From an uncultured Geobacteraceae bacterium (GTDB lineage: Bacteria; Desulfobacterota; Desulfuromonadia; Geobacterales; Pseudopelobacteraceae), in assembly GCA_903845365.1 (NCBI GenBank), contig CAIMXI010000097.1, positions 1 through 36,718 of the forward strand: a DNA stretch of 36,718 nucleotides, given 5' to 3'. The first letter of the stretch is position 1. Each line of letters opens with the position of its first letter. Position numbers and translations under genes: made by a program. Of the stretch, positions 15,552-25,489 are shown one piece after another. Under the pieces are notes generated by a model. The model worked only from the letters and a program-made list of their open reading frames with translations. It made no database searches and was not told where the DNA came from.

Positions 15552-17299
15552 TCCCTGAGGAGAAAGTTCGCGAGGTTGCTGATAAGCTGTCAATTGTTGA
15601 GGTTGTGTCGGAATATCTGCCGCTGCGTCGGGCGGGTGGTAATTTTCTTGGTCTTTGCCCATTTCATGCCGAGAAGACGCCTTCTTTCAATGTAAATCCT
15701 GCTCGTGAAATTTTTCACTGTTTTGGCTGCGGCGCTGGTGGTAACGCGTTTTCTTTTGTCATGAAAATTGAAGGGGTTAGTTTTCCCGAAGCGGTTAAAC
15801 TTCTTGCAAAGAAGAGTGGCATCGAGATCGAGGAGCGTCAGCTTACCACTGCGGAAAAAAAGTCTCAGGATGAGCATGTTCAGTTCCGAAGAATTAATGA
15901 TCTGACAACAGCCTACTACCGCTCTGTTCTACTGAATGGCAAAGAGGGTGAACCGGCTCAGCAGTACCTTGCAGATCGTGGAGTTCACGCCAGTATTTCG
16001 GACGCGTATCGGCTTGGATTTGCGCCAGACCGTCGTGATGGACTGGCAAAACATCTGAGAAACAACGGCGTCGATATGGAGAGTGCGCTCAAACTTGGCA
16101 TTATCCGCAAATCAGATTCCGGCTGGTACGACCTTTTCCGTAATCGCCTGATTTTTCCGATCAGGGATCTGCGTGGTCAGGTGATCGCTTTTGCCGGCAG
16201 AGTTCTTGATGCATCGCTCCCGAAATATATCAACTCTCCGGAATCACCGCTCTATCACAAGAGCTCGGTGCTTTTCGGGATTGATATGGCGTTGCCCTCG
16301 ATAAGAACAGGGAATGCCGTAATTATTGTAGAGGGGTACTTTGATCATCTAGCTCTTTATCGTGCGGGTGTTCAGAATGTTGTTGCAACATGCGGGACGG
16401 CTCTTACCGGTACCCATGCCGGGATGATCAAGCGTCATGCCGAACGCGTCTACATGTTGTTCGACAGCGATAATGCCGGCAAAAAAGCGACCATTCGTTC
16501 TATGGAGCTTTTTCTTGAACAACGCCTACCGGCATATGTAATTTCATTGCCTGCCGGTGATGATCCCGACAGTTTTCTGTCTGCACATCCGACAGAAGCT
16601 TTTAACGCTCTTCGTGATAAGGCCAGGCCCGCTTTCGAGTATTTTGTCCGCTCGCTGTTATTGGAAACCCCGCCTGACAGTGTTGACAATAAAGTGCGGG
16701 TTATCGATGATATCATGCCCCGTTTCCGCAAAATTGCCGACTCGGTGGAGCGTGATCTGTACGAGAAGGAAATCTGCCGACTGTTGGGGATAACTGTCCA
16801 TGCATTTCGCAAGCGGATGGGGGGCTGTAAACTGTTGCAGCAGGAAACTTCACCTGCTGCGTCAAGACCCATTCAGGCAGTTGACTCCATTCAGGACACT
16901 CTGCTTGCACTTTTTTTAAATTACCCTGATGCTCGGGCCGAAATAATCAGGTTTGGCCTTGAAACTGTCTTCACTGATGACTACCTTGAACTGGCCGGTT
17001 TTTTATCTGCGGCTCCAGTCGATTCTGACGGCAGTATAAAATTTGATCAACAGGCTGATTCGATTGAAAAACCTGAGCAGAAGATGCTTTTTTCAAGGAT
17101 ATTGGTATCAGATGCCTATATTGCCGGCATAGAATGGCGCGCAGTTCTCGGACAATGTATCCGCAGCAATGAAAAAAAACAGGTCTCATCAATAAAGGAC
17201 ATTGCGGCCCGACTTGCTGTGGCAGACCCCGGCAGTGATGAATATTCACTGCTATTACAGCAGGCAGACAGTTTGCGCAGACGAAAATCCAAACTCTGA
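15548..17299 (+). CDS. dnaG: DNA primase
   Basis: This 583-residue primase makes RNA primers for the replication fork. The CHC2 zinc finger at residues 37-61 has ligands C37, H40, C58 and C61. The RNA polymerase core contains the TOPRIM motifs VIIVEGYFDHLALY and MLFDSDNAGKKA. The C-terminal DnaB-binding region after about 430 is present but divergent, as usual. It overlaps cvpA by 4 nt and precedes rpoD by 29 nt, matching the macromolecular-synthesis operon order. The start is fixed by the overlap and by VREVADKLSIVEVVSEYL, the normal N-terminus. Confidence 0.96.
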   Translation: MIPEEKVREVADKLSIVEVVSEYLPLRRAGGNFLGLCPFHAEKTPSFNVNPAREIFHCFGCGAGGNAFSFVMKIEGVSFPEAVKLLAKKSGIEIEERQLTTAEKKSQDEHVQFRRINDLTTAYYRSVLLNGKEGEPAQQYLADRGVHASISDAYRLGFAPDRRDGLAKHLRNNGVDMESALKLGIIRKSDSGWYDLFRNRLIFPIRDLRGQVIAFAGRVLDASLPKYINSPESPLYHKSSVLFGIDMALPSIRTGNAVIIVEGYFDHLALYRAGVQNVVATCGTALTGTHAGMIKRHAERVYMLFDSDNAGKKATIRSMELFLEQRLPAYVISLPAGDDPDSFLSAHPTEAFNALRDKARPAFEYFVRSLLLETPPDSVDNKVRVIDDIMPRFRKIADSVERDLYEKEICRLLGITVHAFRKRMGGCKLLQQETSPAASRPIQAVDSIQDTLLALFLNYPDARAEIIRFGLETVFTDDYLELAGFLSAAPVDSDGSIKFDQQADSIEKPEQKMLFSRILVSDAYIAGIEWRAVLGQCIRSNEKKQVSSIKDIAARLAVADPGSDEYSLLLQQADSLRRRKSKL

Positions 17300-17328
17300 T
17301 ATACGGTACTCCCTGAGGTGAATGCATA

Positions 17329-19077
17329 ATGGCAAAGAAAAATATGGACAACGTTAAACAGTTGATCGATATCGGCAAAGAGAAGGGGTTCTTAACCTAT
17401 GATGAGGTTAATGACATTCTCCCACCTGACATTGCGACCGATCAGATCGAAGACGTCATGGGTATATTCGGGGATCTGGACATTGAAATAGTTGATTCCG
17501 CTCAGAAGATCAAGATCCCGAAGATGAAAAGCGATCTTGATGATGATGATGAGGCGGAAGGTGAATCGGAAGAAGTTGAATTTGAACCCGGTTCAATTGG
17601 TCGCACAAGCGATCCTGTCCGTATGTATCTTCGCGAAATGGGCTCTGTCTCTCTACTTACCCGCGAGGGTGAGGTTGAAATTGCCAGACGGATTGAAGAT
17701 GGTGAGCGTGATGTCGCCGGCGTGATACTCAATACGCCAATCACCGTTAAGGAGGTCATTTCCATCGGTGAGCGCCTGCGGAAGTTCCTGATGACCCCTT
17801 CTGAAGTTAGTAAAGAGGTTGAGGAAGAAGTTCTGGAAGATGATGAGGAAGATGTCCAAAAGAGTAGAATACTTGATATTATAGATGCGATTGTTGCGCA
17901 AGATCTTGTGATTGTTGAAATTTATGGAGCGCTAACGGCGGCTAAATCTCCGGCAAAGAAAAAAGATCTTGAAAAAAAGTTACGCGAGGGGAAAGACAAG
18001 CAGGCGGAACTTCTCAAATCACTGAGACTGAAAGATCGCCATACCAACAAAGTTGCCGAACGTCTGAAAGAACTCTCCGGCAGAGTTGATACGTTACAGG
18101 CTGAATTATCGGATCTCGAAAAGATTATTTCTGTTGAAAAATTGAAAACTCTGCTTGATAAAATGCAGAATGAAGATAACAAATGCGCTGTGGAACTTGG
18201 CAAGCTCAAATTAGACGAAGAAGAGACGATACGGTTGGAGAGGCGCCTTCGTAATGCGGCGCGCAAGATCCAGAAAGTGGAGCAGGAATCCGGTTTTAAG
18301 GCTCGTGATCTTGCGGCAGCGCTTAAAGCAATCGAAGAGGGTGAGTGCAAAGCCAGAATTGCAAAAAGTGAACTTATTGAGGCCAATTTGCGGCTCGTTG
18401 TTTCTATTGCCAAAAAATACACAAATCGTGGGCTGCAATTCCTTGATCTCATACAGGAAGGGAATATAGGGTTAATGAAAGCCGTTGATAAGTTTGAATA
18501 CCAGCGCGGCTATAAATTTTCAACCTACGCAACTTGGTGGATCCGTCAGGCGATTACCCGTGCTATAGCGGATCAGGCGCGTACAATACGTATTCCGGTA
18601 CATATGATTGAGACCATCAACAAATTGATACGAACCAGCCGACAGTTGGTTCAGGAAAATGGCAGGGAGCCATCACCGGAAGAGATAGCAGAACGTATGC
18701 AGCTTCCACTCGACAAAGTCCGCAAGGTTCTGAAAATTGCCAAAGAGCCGATCTCTCTTGAAACGCCAATTGGTGAAGAGGAGGATTCTCATCTTGGTGA
18801 TTTTATTGAAGATAAGGGGGTCATATCTCCTATTGAGGCGGTCATAAAGAATAACCTTTCGGAGAGTACGGCCAAAGTTCTTGCTACATTAACACCTAGA
18901 GAAGAAAAAGTTCTCCGCATGAGATTTGGCATCGGAGAAAAAAGTGACCATACCCTTGAGGAGGTTGGCCATGATTTTGAGGTAACGCGTGAACGTATAA
19001 GGCAGATTGAGGCAAAAGCCCTGCGCAAACTGCGTCATCCGAGCCGCAGCAAAAAACTAAAGAGTTTCGTGGACTAG
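17329..19077 (+). CDS. rpoD: Primary sigma factor RpoD (sigma-70)
   Basis: This 582-residue housekeeping sigma factor has region 1.1 (about residues 6-75), region 1.2 ([11 protein letters not shown], about 95) and a long acidic/charged non-conserved insert (about 130-340). Region 2 follows with [34 protein letters not shown] and [13 protein letters not shown]. Region 3 and region 4 come next, with [13 protein letters not shown] and the helix-turn-helix [24 protein letters not shown] nine bases upstream supports this ATG; a second ATG five codons on is possible. It completes the rpsU-dnaG-rpoD order. Confidence 0.97.
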   Translation: MAKKNMDNVKQLIDIGKEKGFLTYDEVNDILPPDIATDQIEDVMGIFGDLDIEIVDSAQKIKIPKMKSDLDDDDEAEGESEEVEFEPGSIGRTSDPVRMYLREMGSVSLLTREGEVEIARRIEDGERDVAGVILNTPITVKEVISIGERLRKFLMTPSEVSKEVEEEVLEDDEEDVQKSRILDIIDAIVAQDLVIVEIYGALTAAKSPAKKKDLEKKLREGKDKQAELLKSLRLKDRHTNKVAERLKELSGRVDTLQAELSDLEKIISVEKLKTLLDKMQNEDNKCAVELGKLKLDEEETIRLERRLRNAARKIQKVEQESGFKARDLAAALKAIEEGECKARIAKSELIEANLRLVVSIAKKYTNRGLQFLDLIQEGNIGLMKAVDKFEYQRGYKFSTYATWWIRQAITRAIADQARTIRIPVHMIETINKLIRTSRQLVQENGREPSPEEIAERMQLPLDKVRKVLKIAKEPISLETPIGEEEDSHLGDFIEDKGVISPIEAVIKNNLSESTAKVLATLTPREEKVLRMRFGIGEKSDHTLEEVGHDFEVTRERIRQIEAKALRKLRHPSRSKKLKSFVD

Positions 19078-19081
19078 GTAT

Positions 19082-20380
19082 ATGAATTCATTGATAAAAT
19101 CCGTTATCCTGGTTGTTATGGCACTGTTCATGGTTTTCACCTCTGTTCTTTCCGGGCAGTCAGCCGAAATTGATGACTCAACCGTTTTTGTTGAGGCATT
19201 TAATGCGTATCAGCAGAAAGATTACCTGCTGACAATAGAAAAATGTGATCAATTAATCCAGGTTTTCCCTGAGTCACCCTTAAGGGATGTAACATTACTT
19301 CTTATTGCCAGAGCAAGCCTCAAATCTGGCGATAATCTGCGTGCTGCAGAGTCCGTAACCCTGTTTACCAACGAATTTCCCGAGAACAGGCTTAAGGCAT
19401 CTGTTGAAAATGAGTTAAAAGTCCTCGTAAATCGCCATCAAAAAGGTGAAGTACTGGCGGCTGATAAATCGTTGCAGGCGGCAGCAAAAAAAGTGTCCAG
19501 TGATAGAATTGCCCGTGAGCGTGCCGCTGCAGAGAAACTGGAGATGGAGCGAATTGCGAAAGTTAAAGCTGAGCAAGAGCGTCTTGCCAAAATCAAGCTT
19601 GAAGAAGAGCGTCTGGAAAGAGAGCGTCTGCTCGCCGAGAAGCTTGCCAAGGCAAATATAAAGATAGCCATCTCTCTAAGTAACGAAGCGGGGCCATATC
19701 CGGTCGGCATCAGTAGCACAGTGCCTATCGAAATCACAAATAAAGGCAACAGCAGTGAGGAGCTGCTGCTAACCATAAATGCAGCCAAAGAGTATGGTGC
19801 CGTACTTACAAGGAGCGGCAGGCCGGACGAAAGCGTGACTCGCTTGCAACTGGCCGCCGGCGAGACTTTCAAAGGGGTTGTTCAGATAAAAATGCCGACA
19901 GAGATGGTTGATGGACATCGCTCTTTACTGTCGGTACATGCTGTTTCAGCAAAATTCAGTGATGTCGCTTTCCGGAATGAAACCGTCGTTATATGCTCTG
20001 CTCCGCTAGTTCGTGCCGTTGCAAAACTGGCCAAGCCAAAAGTCGCTCCGGGTGAGCAGCTCAGTTATCGTGTTGCGGTTCTTAACGTAGGGTCACAATC
20101 GGCCGAGAGTTTAACCGTTAGAGTACAGCTTCCATCAGAGATAGATTTTCAGGGAACTTCGGATACTCCATTTAAGCGCGAGTCAAATGGAGCGCTCCTC
20201 TTCAAGGTTGATAAAGTCGATGTCGGACAGCTTGTACATATAAATCTTGATGTGAAAGTGCGGGAAAATACCGCTGCTGGTCAGGTACTGCGTGGAGAGG
20301 TTGAGGTTGAGAATGGCGGACTGCAGAAGAAAGAGCGCTTTACCGCAACTGCATCAGTAGTTGTTATACCGGCTAAATAA
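19082..20380 (+). CDS. Exported TPR/coiled-coil protein with C-terminal Ig-like repeats
   Basis: I do not recognise a named family for this whole 432-residue protein. It starts with a Sec signal peptide (hydrophobic to about residue 24, likely cut before AEIDD) without a lipobox cysteine. An outer-membrane-lipoprotein/YbgF-like TPR section follows (about 30-120, with [18 protein letters not shown] and FPESPLRD). Next comes a charged coiled coil (about 140-195, [18 protein letters not shown]). Two beta-rich repeats of the kind found in DUF11/CARDB domains end it (about 200-430). It begins 4 nt after rpoD with only a weak ribosome binding site. Its last 8 nt overlap the convergent proB end. A periplasmic scaffolding role is a guess. 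Confidence 0.75.
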   Translation: MNSLIKSVILVVMALFMVFTSVLSGQSAEIDDSTVFVEAFNAYQQKDYLLTIEKCDQLIQVFPESPLRDVTLLLIARASLKSGDNLRAAESVTLFTNEFPENRLKASVENELKVLVNRHQKGEVLAADKSLQAAAKKVSSDRIARERAAAEKLEMERIAKVKAEQERLAKIKLEEERLERERLLAEKLAKANIKIAISLSNEAGPYPVGISSTVPIEITNKGNSSEELLLTINAAKEYGAVLTRSGRPDESVTRLQLAAGETFKGVVQIKMPTEMVDGHRSLLSVHAVSAKFSDVAFRNETVVICSAPLVRAVAKLAKPKVAPGEQLSYRVAVLNVGSQSAESLTVRVQLPSEIDFQGTSDTPFKRESNGALLFKVDKVDVGQLVHINLDVKVRENTAAGQVLRGEVEVENGGLQKKERFTATASVVVIPAK

Positions 20381-21494
20381 GAACCATGTTGTCCCGATGA
20401 ACAATCACATCTCCGTAGTAATAGCCAAGGATCCCTTCAATTTCCAAGCTTTTGCAGCCGGCCAGGCGTTCTACTTCACCGCTTGAGTAATCTGTCAGGC
20501 CGCGGGCAAATTCCACTCCATCCAGACCACACACTCTGATGCAGGCTCCCCGTTCAAACCGCCCTTCCGCCCTGACAACTCCTGACGGCAGGAGGCTTTT
20601 TCCCATCTTCAGCAGGGCGGTACGGGCGCCATCATCGACTATTATCTTGCCTGACGGTTTCAGGGTATAGGCAATCCAATGTTTTCGGCGATTAATTCCG
20701 GTATCGGAAGGAAGAAACAGCGTCCCTACTTCGACGCCATCTAAAGCAGCAACAATAACACCGGGACGTTTTCCGGATACAATAATTGTTGCAACGCCAT
20801 TTTTTCCTGCTTTTTTTGCGGCTGCAACTTTTGTTGCCATGCCTCCGGTACCTACAGCAGAACCGGAACCTCCGGCGGCCCGCTCAACTTCACGAGTCAC
20901 GCCCGTAATCAGAGGTATCAGAACCGCCTCGGGATCGGTATTCGGATCTGCACTGTAGAACCCTTCAATATCGGTCAGGATCAGGAGCAGATCTGCTTCA
21001 GCCACGTTGGTAACGAGTGCAGAGAGATTATCATTATCACCGAATTTTATCTCGTCCACGACAACGGTATCATTTTCGTTAATTATCGGGATGATCCCGA
21101 AACCGAGCAGTGCATCAATGGTTGCCCGGGCGTTCAAAAAGCGTTGTCGACTGCCAAGATCTTCGCTGGTTAAGAGTACCTGGGCCGTTTTTAGTTTATG
21201 CGGCGCCAATGATATCTCATATGCCTGCATTAAACGTGTCTGGCCAACAGCAGCGGCAGCCTGTTTATGGGGAATTGTACGTGGTTTTTCTGTCAGCCCG
21301 AGCTCGCTCCGCCCCGCTGCGATTGCACCTGATGAAACAACAATAATTTGCAGACCCTGACGGCGCAATAGAGCAATTTCGCCGCAGAGCCTGCCAATAA
21401 CTTCCATATCCAGAGAACCACCAGCGTCGGTAAGTACTCTGCTGCCAATTTTAATTACAACCCGCTTTACTGTTTTGAGAACGTCCTTCCGCAT
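20373..21494 (-). CDS. proB: Glutamate 5-kinase
   Basis: This 373-residue enzyme phosphorylates glutamate in the first step of proline synthesis. The amino-acid kinase domain shows [44 protein letters not shown] and [15 protein letters not shown]-terminal PUA domain begins around residue 275. I start at the ATG at 21494, which follows AGAGGAG and forms a TAATG overlap with the obgE stop. An earlier start inside obgE is unlikely. proA is not adjacent. The proline-degrading enzyme is encoded at 29361-32372 under separate control. Confidence 0.96.
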   Translation of the reverse strand: MRKDVLKTVKRVVIKIGSRVLTDAGGSLDMEVIGRLCGEIALLRRQGLQIIVVSSGAIAAGRSELGLTEKPRTIPHKQAAAAVGQTRLMQAYEISLAPHKLKTAQVLLTSEDLGSRQRFLNARATIDALLGFGIIPIINENDTVVVDEIKFGDNDNLSALVTNVAEADLLLILTDIEGFYSADPNTDPEAVLIPLITGVTREVERAAGGSGSAVGTGGMATKVAAAKKAGKNGVATIIVSGKRPGVIVAALDGVEVGTLFLPSDTGINRRKHWIAYTLKPSGKIIVDDGARTALLKMGKSLLPSGVVRAEGRFERGACIRVCGLDGVEFARGLTDYSSGEVERLAGCKSLEIEGILGYYYGDVIVHRDNMVLI

Positions 21495-22510
21495 TACCAC
21501 TCCTCTTTCTGCTGACCCCACAAGCGGCGGGCGATCTCGTCCAGTAACAGTTCAATCCCTTCACCGGTGGCGGAAGATATAGGGAAAACTGCAACCCCCT
21601 TTCTTTCGAACCATGATTTAATTGCAGGTAATTCTTTTTTTGTCCGGGGAAGATCGGTCTTGGTAATAACGACTATCTGCCCTTTCAGCGAGAGCTCGGG
21701 GCTGAAAAGAGTGAGTTCGTTATTTATAGATTCATATTCAGCTCTCGGATCTCTATCCGGTATCCAGGAAATATCGACCAGATGCAGCAGGATACCGGAG
21801 CGTTCCAGATGCTTGAGAAAGCGATGCCCTAGTCCTGCCCCTTCATTGGCCCCTTCGATAATACCTGGAATATCAGCCATTACAAAAGAGCGATAATTTT
21901 TATAAGGTACGACTCCGAGTGAGGGAACCGTTGTCGTAAACGGATAATCGGCGATCTTGGGGCGAGCTGCAGATACCTTGCTGATAAGCGATGATTTTCC
22001 CGCATTTGGCAAGCCAAGAAGCCCGACATCGGCCATTAGTTTCAATTCGAGCCGGAGTTTGCGCTCTTCGTTCTCTTCACCAGGCTGGGCGAATTTTGGG
22101 GCTTTGTTAGTCGCTGAAGCAAAGCGGGCATTCCCCTGACCACCCCTGCCACCTTTGAGTAAAATAACAGTCTGGCCGTTCTCCGTAAGATCTGCCAGGA
22201 TGTCATCCGTCTCAACATCTTTGACAACTGTACCGACCGGTACTTTTATCAGCAAGTCCTTGCCACCGGCGCCATGCCGGTTTTTACCCATACCGTTATG
22301 GCCGTTTTCCGCCTTTTGATGCGGTCTGTGGCGCAACTCCAGTAATGTAGAGAGCCCCGAAGTCGCTTCAAAGATGACATCACCACCTTTACCGCCATCT
22401 CCCCCGCTTGGCCCGCCGAACTCAATAAATTTTTCGTGCCGGAAAGCTACGCATCCGGCGCCGCCATGCCCTGAAGTTGCGTGCAGAGTTACTTCATCAA
22501 TAAATTTCAT
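21494..22510 (-). CDS. obgE: Obg-family GTPase (ObgE/CgtA)
   Basis: This 338-residue essential GTPase is linked to 50S ribosome maturation and the stringent response. The glycine-rich Obg fold occupies residues 1-157 ([29 protein letters not shown]). The G domain has G1 [12 protein letters not shown], the switch-I TTTVPSLG region, G3 [10 protein letters not shown]4 ITKTDL and G5 SSATGEG. The C-terminal extension is essentially missing, a common variant. The chosen ATG at 22510 has GGGGAG upstream and gives the normal MKFIDEV start. The usual upstream rplU-rpmA genes are replaced by an rdgC-like gene. Confidence 0.96.
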   Translation of the reverse strand: MKFIDEVTLHATSGHGGAGCVAFRHEKFIEFGGPSGGDGGKGGDVIFEATSGLSTLLELRHRPHQKAENGHNGMGKNRHGAGGKDLLIKVPVGTVVKDVETDDILADLTENGQTVILLKGGRGGQGNARFASATNKAPKFAQPGEENEERKLRLELKLMADVGLLGLPNAGKSSLISKVSAARPKIADYPFTTTVPSLGVVPYKNYRSFVMADIPGIIEGANEGAGLGHRFLKHLERSGILLHLVDISWIPDRDPRAEYESINNELTLFSPELSLKGQIVVITKTDLPRTKKELPAIKSWFERKGVAVFPISSATGEGIELLLDEIARRLWGQQKEEW

Positions 22511-22514
22511 CAAA

Positions 22515-23684
22515 CTACTCCCCGGCCAGCCATGCTTGAATTGCCAGTAAGCGGCCATTCCATGCCCCAGAGAGACGCTCCTTTAAAAAAAGTGTATAGA
22601 GGCTGTCAAACATCTGTATCCCCTGATCCATCAGGAACATTCGCTCATAAAAAACCGCTTCCCGCTCATTCATCTGATCAACGGTAGAATCTTTTTCAAC
22701 ACGCACCTGAGGACATTTGAAGGAGGCAAAGCCAAACGTATCACCCTTAAGAGTCAGCTTCCAGGGGTTTTCATCTTTCTCAATACAGATTGTCGCACTG
22801 GTTATCCGTTTGCCGCCCTTAAGAGCAGAAATCGCCTCCAGATAACTATCCTGGGAGCCTGAAACCGTGACTTTCTGGATGCCCCCCTCTTCGCCACCAC
22901 CTTGGAGCTGGATCCGGTCATCTATCCAGGCTGAAAAACGTTCACCATTCGCTATCTGTCCGGGGCAAGAAATCGCATACTCTCCTTCTCCGTTTACGCC
23001 GCGCTGGAGAAGCCAGAGCATGAATTCGCAGCCAAGCCACTGGTTATCCCTAATCAGGGCAGCCACTGCATCTGAGCCGGCCTGATTGGCCGCATCCAAA
23101 GCGTCAAGTAACTGCCCATCCAATAATTTTCTGGCACGTGCAAATGGATGGATAATTACAGGGCCAAATCCTTCAAAGGTTTTTCTGAAGATATCTTCAA
23201 AGCGGTCAATAACTTTAGTTCCTAGGCTGAAAAAGGTCAGTACACCGCTCTTCATATCCCAAACCACATCAACGGTTGAGGGGACAGGAAGGCATCTGGC
23301 CATCAGGCGGAGCTGAATCTGCTCCTTAATCTCATCTCGTTTATGCTTGGGGGGTCGGCGCAAGTTGGGATTCTGAACCAGAAAAAGGGCTTCCTCCCTG
23401 CCTGCATGAGATTTGAGAACTGCAGCAGGAATTTTTCGCTGATCTCTGCGGAGAGAAAAAACTACGAAATTATCACGCCAGAACTCGGAAGGGATTTCAA
23501 ATGAAGCGTCATCAGGTTTATCAACCTGCGCCCACCCCTCAGAAGACTCTTCCGTAGAATTTTCAATGGATTGGAAACTACGATCCGACAGTTTTCTGGA
23601 AAACCACTCAAATAGTTCAGTTTTTGGTAACTCACCGGTTACGGTAAACTGGGTAATACTTACGGTGTTGGCATATACGCCCAT
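22515..23684 (-). CDS. RdgC-like recombination-associated protein
   Basis: This 389-residue protein fits the RdgC pattern. It has a short N-terminal beta region ([11 protein letters not shown]), GW near residue 50, then [35 protein letters not shown] follows, and then [13 protein letters not shown] and HPFARA. RdgC binds DNA as a ring and limits RecA loading in enterobacteria. Typical RdgC is about 300 residues, so the C-terminal part here is longer and includes a separate region around residues 265-330. AAGGA precedes the ATG. It lies 19 nt after the polyferredoxin gene and 4 nt before obgE. Similarity was judged by eye, so the exact function is uncertain. Confidence 0.6.
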   Translation of the reverse strand: MGVYANTVSITQFTVTGELPKTELFEWFSRKLSDRSFQSIENSTEESSEGWAQVDKPDDASFEIPSEFWRDNFVVFSLRRDQRKIPAAVLKSHAGREEALFLVQNPNLRRPPKHKRDEIKEQIQLRLMARCLPVPSTVDVVWDMKSGVLTFFSLGTKVIDRFEDIFRKTFEGFGPVIIHPFARARKLLDGQLLDALDAANQAGSDAVAALIRDNQWLGCEFMLWLLQRGVNGEGEYAISCPGQIANGERFSAWIDDRIQLQGGGEEGGIQKVTVSGSQDSYLEAISALKGGKRITSATICIEKDENPWKLTLKGDTFGFASFKCPQVRVEKDSTVDQMNEREAVFYERMFLMDQGIQMFDSLYTLFLKERLSGAWNGRLLAIQAWLAGE

Positions 23685-23703
23685 AATTTTAATCCTTATC
23701 AGT

Positions 23704-24681
23704 TCAGTTATTTTTCAACAGTCGAACATATTCTTCCATGCCAATAGAGCTGTGCCAATGCCCGCTTAATGCGCCAATGACTGTTCCGCCATAAAAAAGC
23801 GCCACTACCAGAATGGCAAAAATAAAACCGGGCAGGGCGAAGCGCTGAAAGGCGCTCATTGATAGTGCAGTATTAAAACGGCAATGACTGGCACATCGCC
23901 AACAGGCGATACATTCCGGTGAGGCTACGCTCGTTTTACGCATTACATCGATGTATGTCGGGCAGACCTTACTACAGACACCGCATGAAATACAGCTTTC
24001 AGGGTTTCTTGTTATTCTGAGTGGCGAGAACATCGCAATCAGGCCCAATAGTGCGCCGTACGGGCAGAGGTAGCGACAGAGCGGGTTGCGTAGCACGAAT
24101 GAACTTAAAACTATGATAAAAATAACACCGAATGCTAAAGGTGAAAGGTGCAGAAAAAAGTTCATCAGCCGTACATCAGCAATCTTGTGATAGTCCGAAT
24201 GGATAAAGTTCAGCAGAGAGTCTCTGTTCATGGCAATTGCAACACCATAAATGAAAAAGGCCATGAGGGTGTATTTCAGACTTCGCAGCACCACATCCAT
24301 ATTTACCGGAAGTCGCCAGTTACGTCGTAACAGCTTGTAGCCAGTTTTCCAGGCGCATTCAGAAAGTGCGGCGACCGGGCATATCCAGGAACAGAAGGAG
24401 CGTCTCAGCAGGAGAGAAACGACAATAACAGTAATAAAAACTATAACTGCCGCCGGGTGGATAGTATTAATTCCGTCACCCCTTAGCCACGAGACGCTTC
24501 CCAATAAGCCTGAAATAGGGAGAAAGCCATCAATTCCGTCCGGACGTTCAATAATACTCCTTGCTATTGGAGAGTTGACGGAGTGAACAAAGTTGTAAAA
24601 GCAGAGCAGAAGCCAGACCATAAATCCCAAAAAAGTGAATTGCGTTAGAATACGTAGTGGCTGCATGTATCGGGCAGACAT
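23704..24681 (-). CDS. NapH/NosR-like membrane polyferredoxin, two 4Fe-4S clusters
   Basis: This 325-residue protein has about five or six membrane segments and two membrane-embedded CxxxCP motifs (CSWICPVAAL and CRYLCPYGA). Two ferredoxin-type cluster motifs follow: CISCGVCSKVCP and CIACWRCASHC. This is the layout of NapH, NosR C-terminal and CcoG-like electron-transfer proteins, which pass electrons from quinols to periplasmic or membrane reductases. No reductase gene is adjacent, so its partner is unknown. GGAG five bases before the ATG supports the start. It follows a response-regulator gene and a GC-rich hairpin, which suggests regulated expression. Confidence 0.85.
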   Translation of the reverse strand: MSARYMQPLRILTQFTFLGFMVWLLLCFYNFVHSVNSPIARSIIERPDGIDGFLPISGLLGSVSWLRGDGINTIHPAAVIVFITVIVVSLLLRRSFCSWICPVAALSECAWKTGYKLLRRNWRLPVNMDVVLRSLKYTLMAFFIYGVAIAMNRDSLLNFIHSDYHKIADVRLMNFFLHLSPLAFGVIFIIVLSSFVLRNPLCRYLCPYGALLGLIAMFSPLRITRNPESCISCGVCSKVCPTYIDVMRKTSVASPECIACWRCASHCRFNTALSMSAFQRFALPGFIFAILVVALFYGGTVIGALSGHWHSSIGMEEYVRLLKNN

Positions 24682-24696
24682 GGTAACTCCAATAAC

Positions 24697-24731
24697 AGGG
24701 GCGGGGTCGCTTAAGACACGACACCGCCCCT
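24697..24731. repeat. 13-bp GC-rich hairpin between regulator and polyferredoxin genes
   Basis: AGGGGCGGGGTCG (24697-24709) and CGACACCGCCCCT (24719-24731) pair over 13 bp with one mismatch around a 9-nt loop. On the transcribed strand it ends just upstream of the polyferredoxin ribosome binding site. There is no T-tract, so it looks more like an intercistronic expression-tuning or mRNA-stability hairpin than a full terminator. Confidence 0.6.
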
Positions 24732-24780
24732 GACCGTTCCGGTATGTGATCTAACCAGGTAATCCGAAAACCAGACTGCA

Positions 24781-25452
24781 CTACCCTTCTTGCAGAATAT
24801 AACCCTTTCCGCGAACGGTATGGATAAGTTTAGTGGTAAAGTCGCCGTCGACTTTTTTACGCAGATAGTTGATGTATACATCGATAATATTTGTAAACGT
24901 TTCGAAAGGGTACTCCCAGCAGTTATCGGCAATATTGGCACGAGACAGAACATTTCCGGCGTTCCGAACCATATACGCAAGGAGACTGTACTCTTTTGCG
25001 GTAAGGATGATCTCGATTTGACCTCTCCAGACCTTATGATTGACTGGATCAAGGCGCAGGTCGGCAAAACGGATCTCCGCGCCACGATCCTGTCCGGAAC
25101 GTCTGAGAAGAGCCCGTACTCGCGCCTGAAGCTCGGCAAATGCAAATGGTTTTGTAAGAAGGTCATCCGCACCAGCGTCAAGGCCTGCCACAATATCATC
25201 TGTTTCATTTTTAGCCGTCAGCATAAGGATAGGTAACAGACAGCCGGCTCCCCGCAACTCCTTCAGCACAGTTAAGCCATCTTTTTTCGGCAGCATGCAA
25301 TCAAGAACGATAAGATCATACTCACCGCTGCCGGCACGTCTAACGCCATCAGCGCCATCATGACTGACGGTTACATCGTATTTTTCAGCTTCAAGTCCAC
25401 GCTTAATAAAACTGGCTACCTTCTTTTCATCTTCAACAATCAGAATTTTCAT
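24781..25452 (-). CDS. OmpR/PhoB-family response regulator without adjacent kinase
   Basis: This 223-residue two-domain transcription factor has a receiver with the acidic pair in IVEDEKKV, phospho-acceptor Asp in LIVLDCMLPKKDG (about residue 51) and Lys in LLTKPFAFAEL. A winged-helix DNA-binding domain follows, with LTAKEYSLLAYMVRNAG and IDVYINYLRKKVDGDF, close to the CusR/CopR type. AGAGGGGG precedes the ATG. No sensor kinase gene lies on either side: the 99 nt downstream hold only a hairpin, then the polyferredoxin gene. It is either an orphan regulator or has lost its kinase. The metal or redox signal suggested by CusR similarity is speculation. Confidence 0.9.
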   Translation of the reverse strand: MKILIVEDEKKVASFIKRGLEAEKYDVTVSHDGADGVRRAGSGEYDLIVLDCMLPKKDGLTVLKELRGAGCLLPILMLTAKNETDDIVAGLDAGADDLLTKPFAFAELQARVRALLRRSGQDRGAEIRFADLRLDPVNHKVWRGQIEIILTAKEYSLLAYMVRNAGNVLSRANIADNCWEYPFETFTNIIDVYINYLRKKVDGDFTTKLIHTVRGKGYILQEG

Positions 25453-25489
25453 CTTTACCCCCTCTTTAGTTATGTTGGTGTGCTAATTA

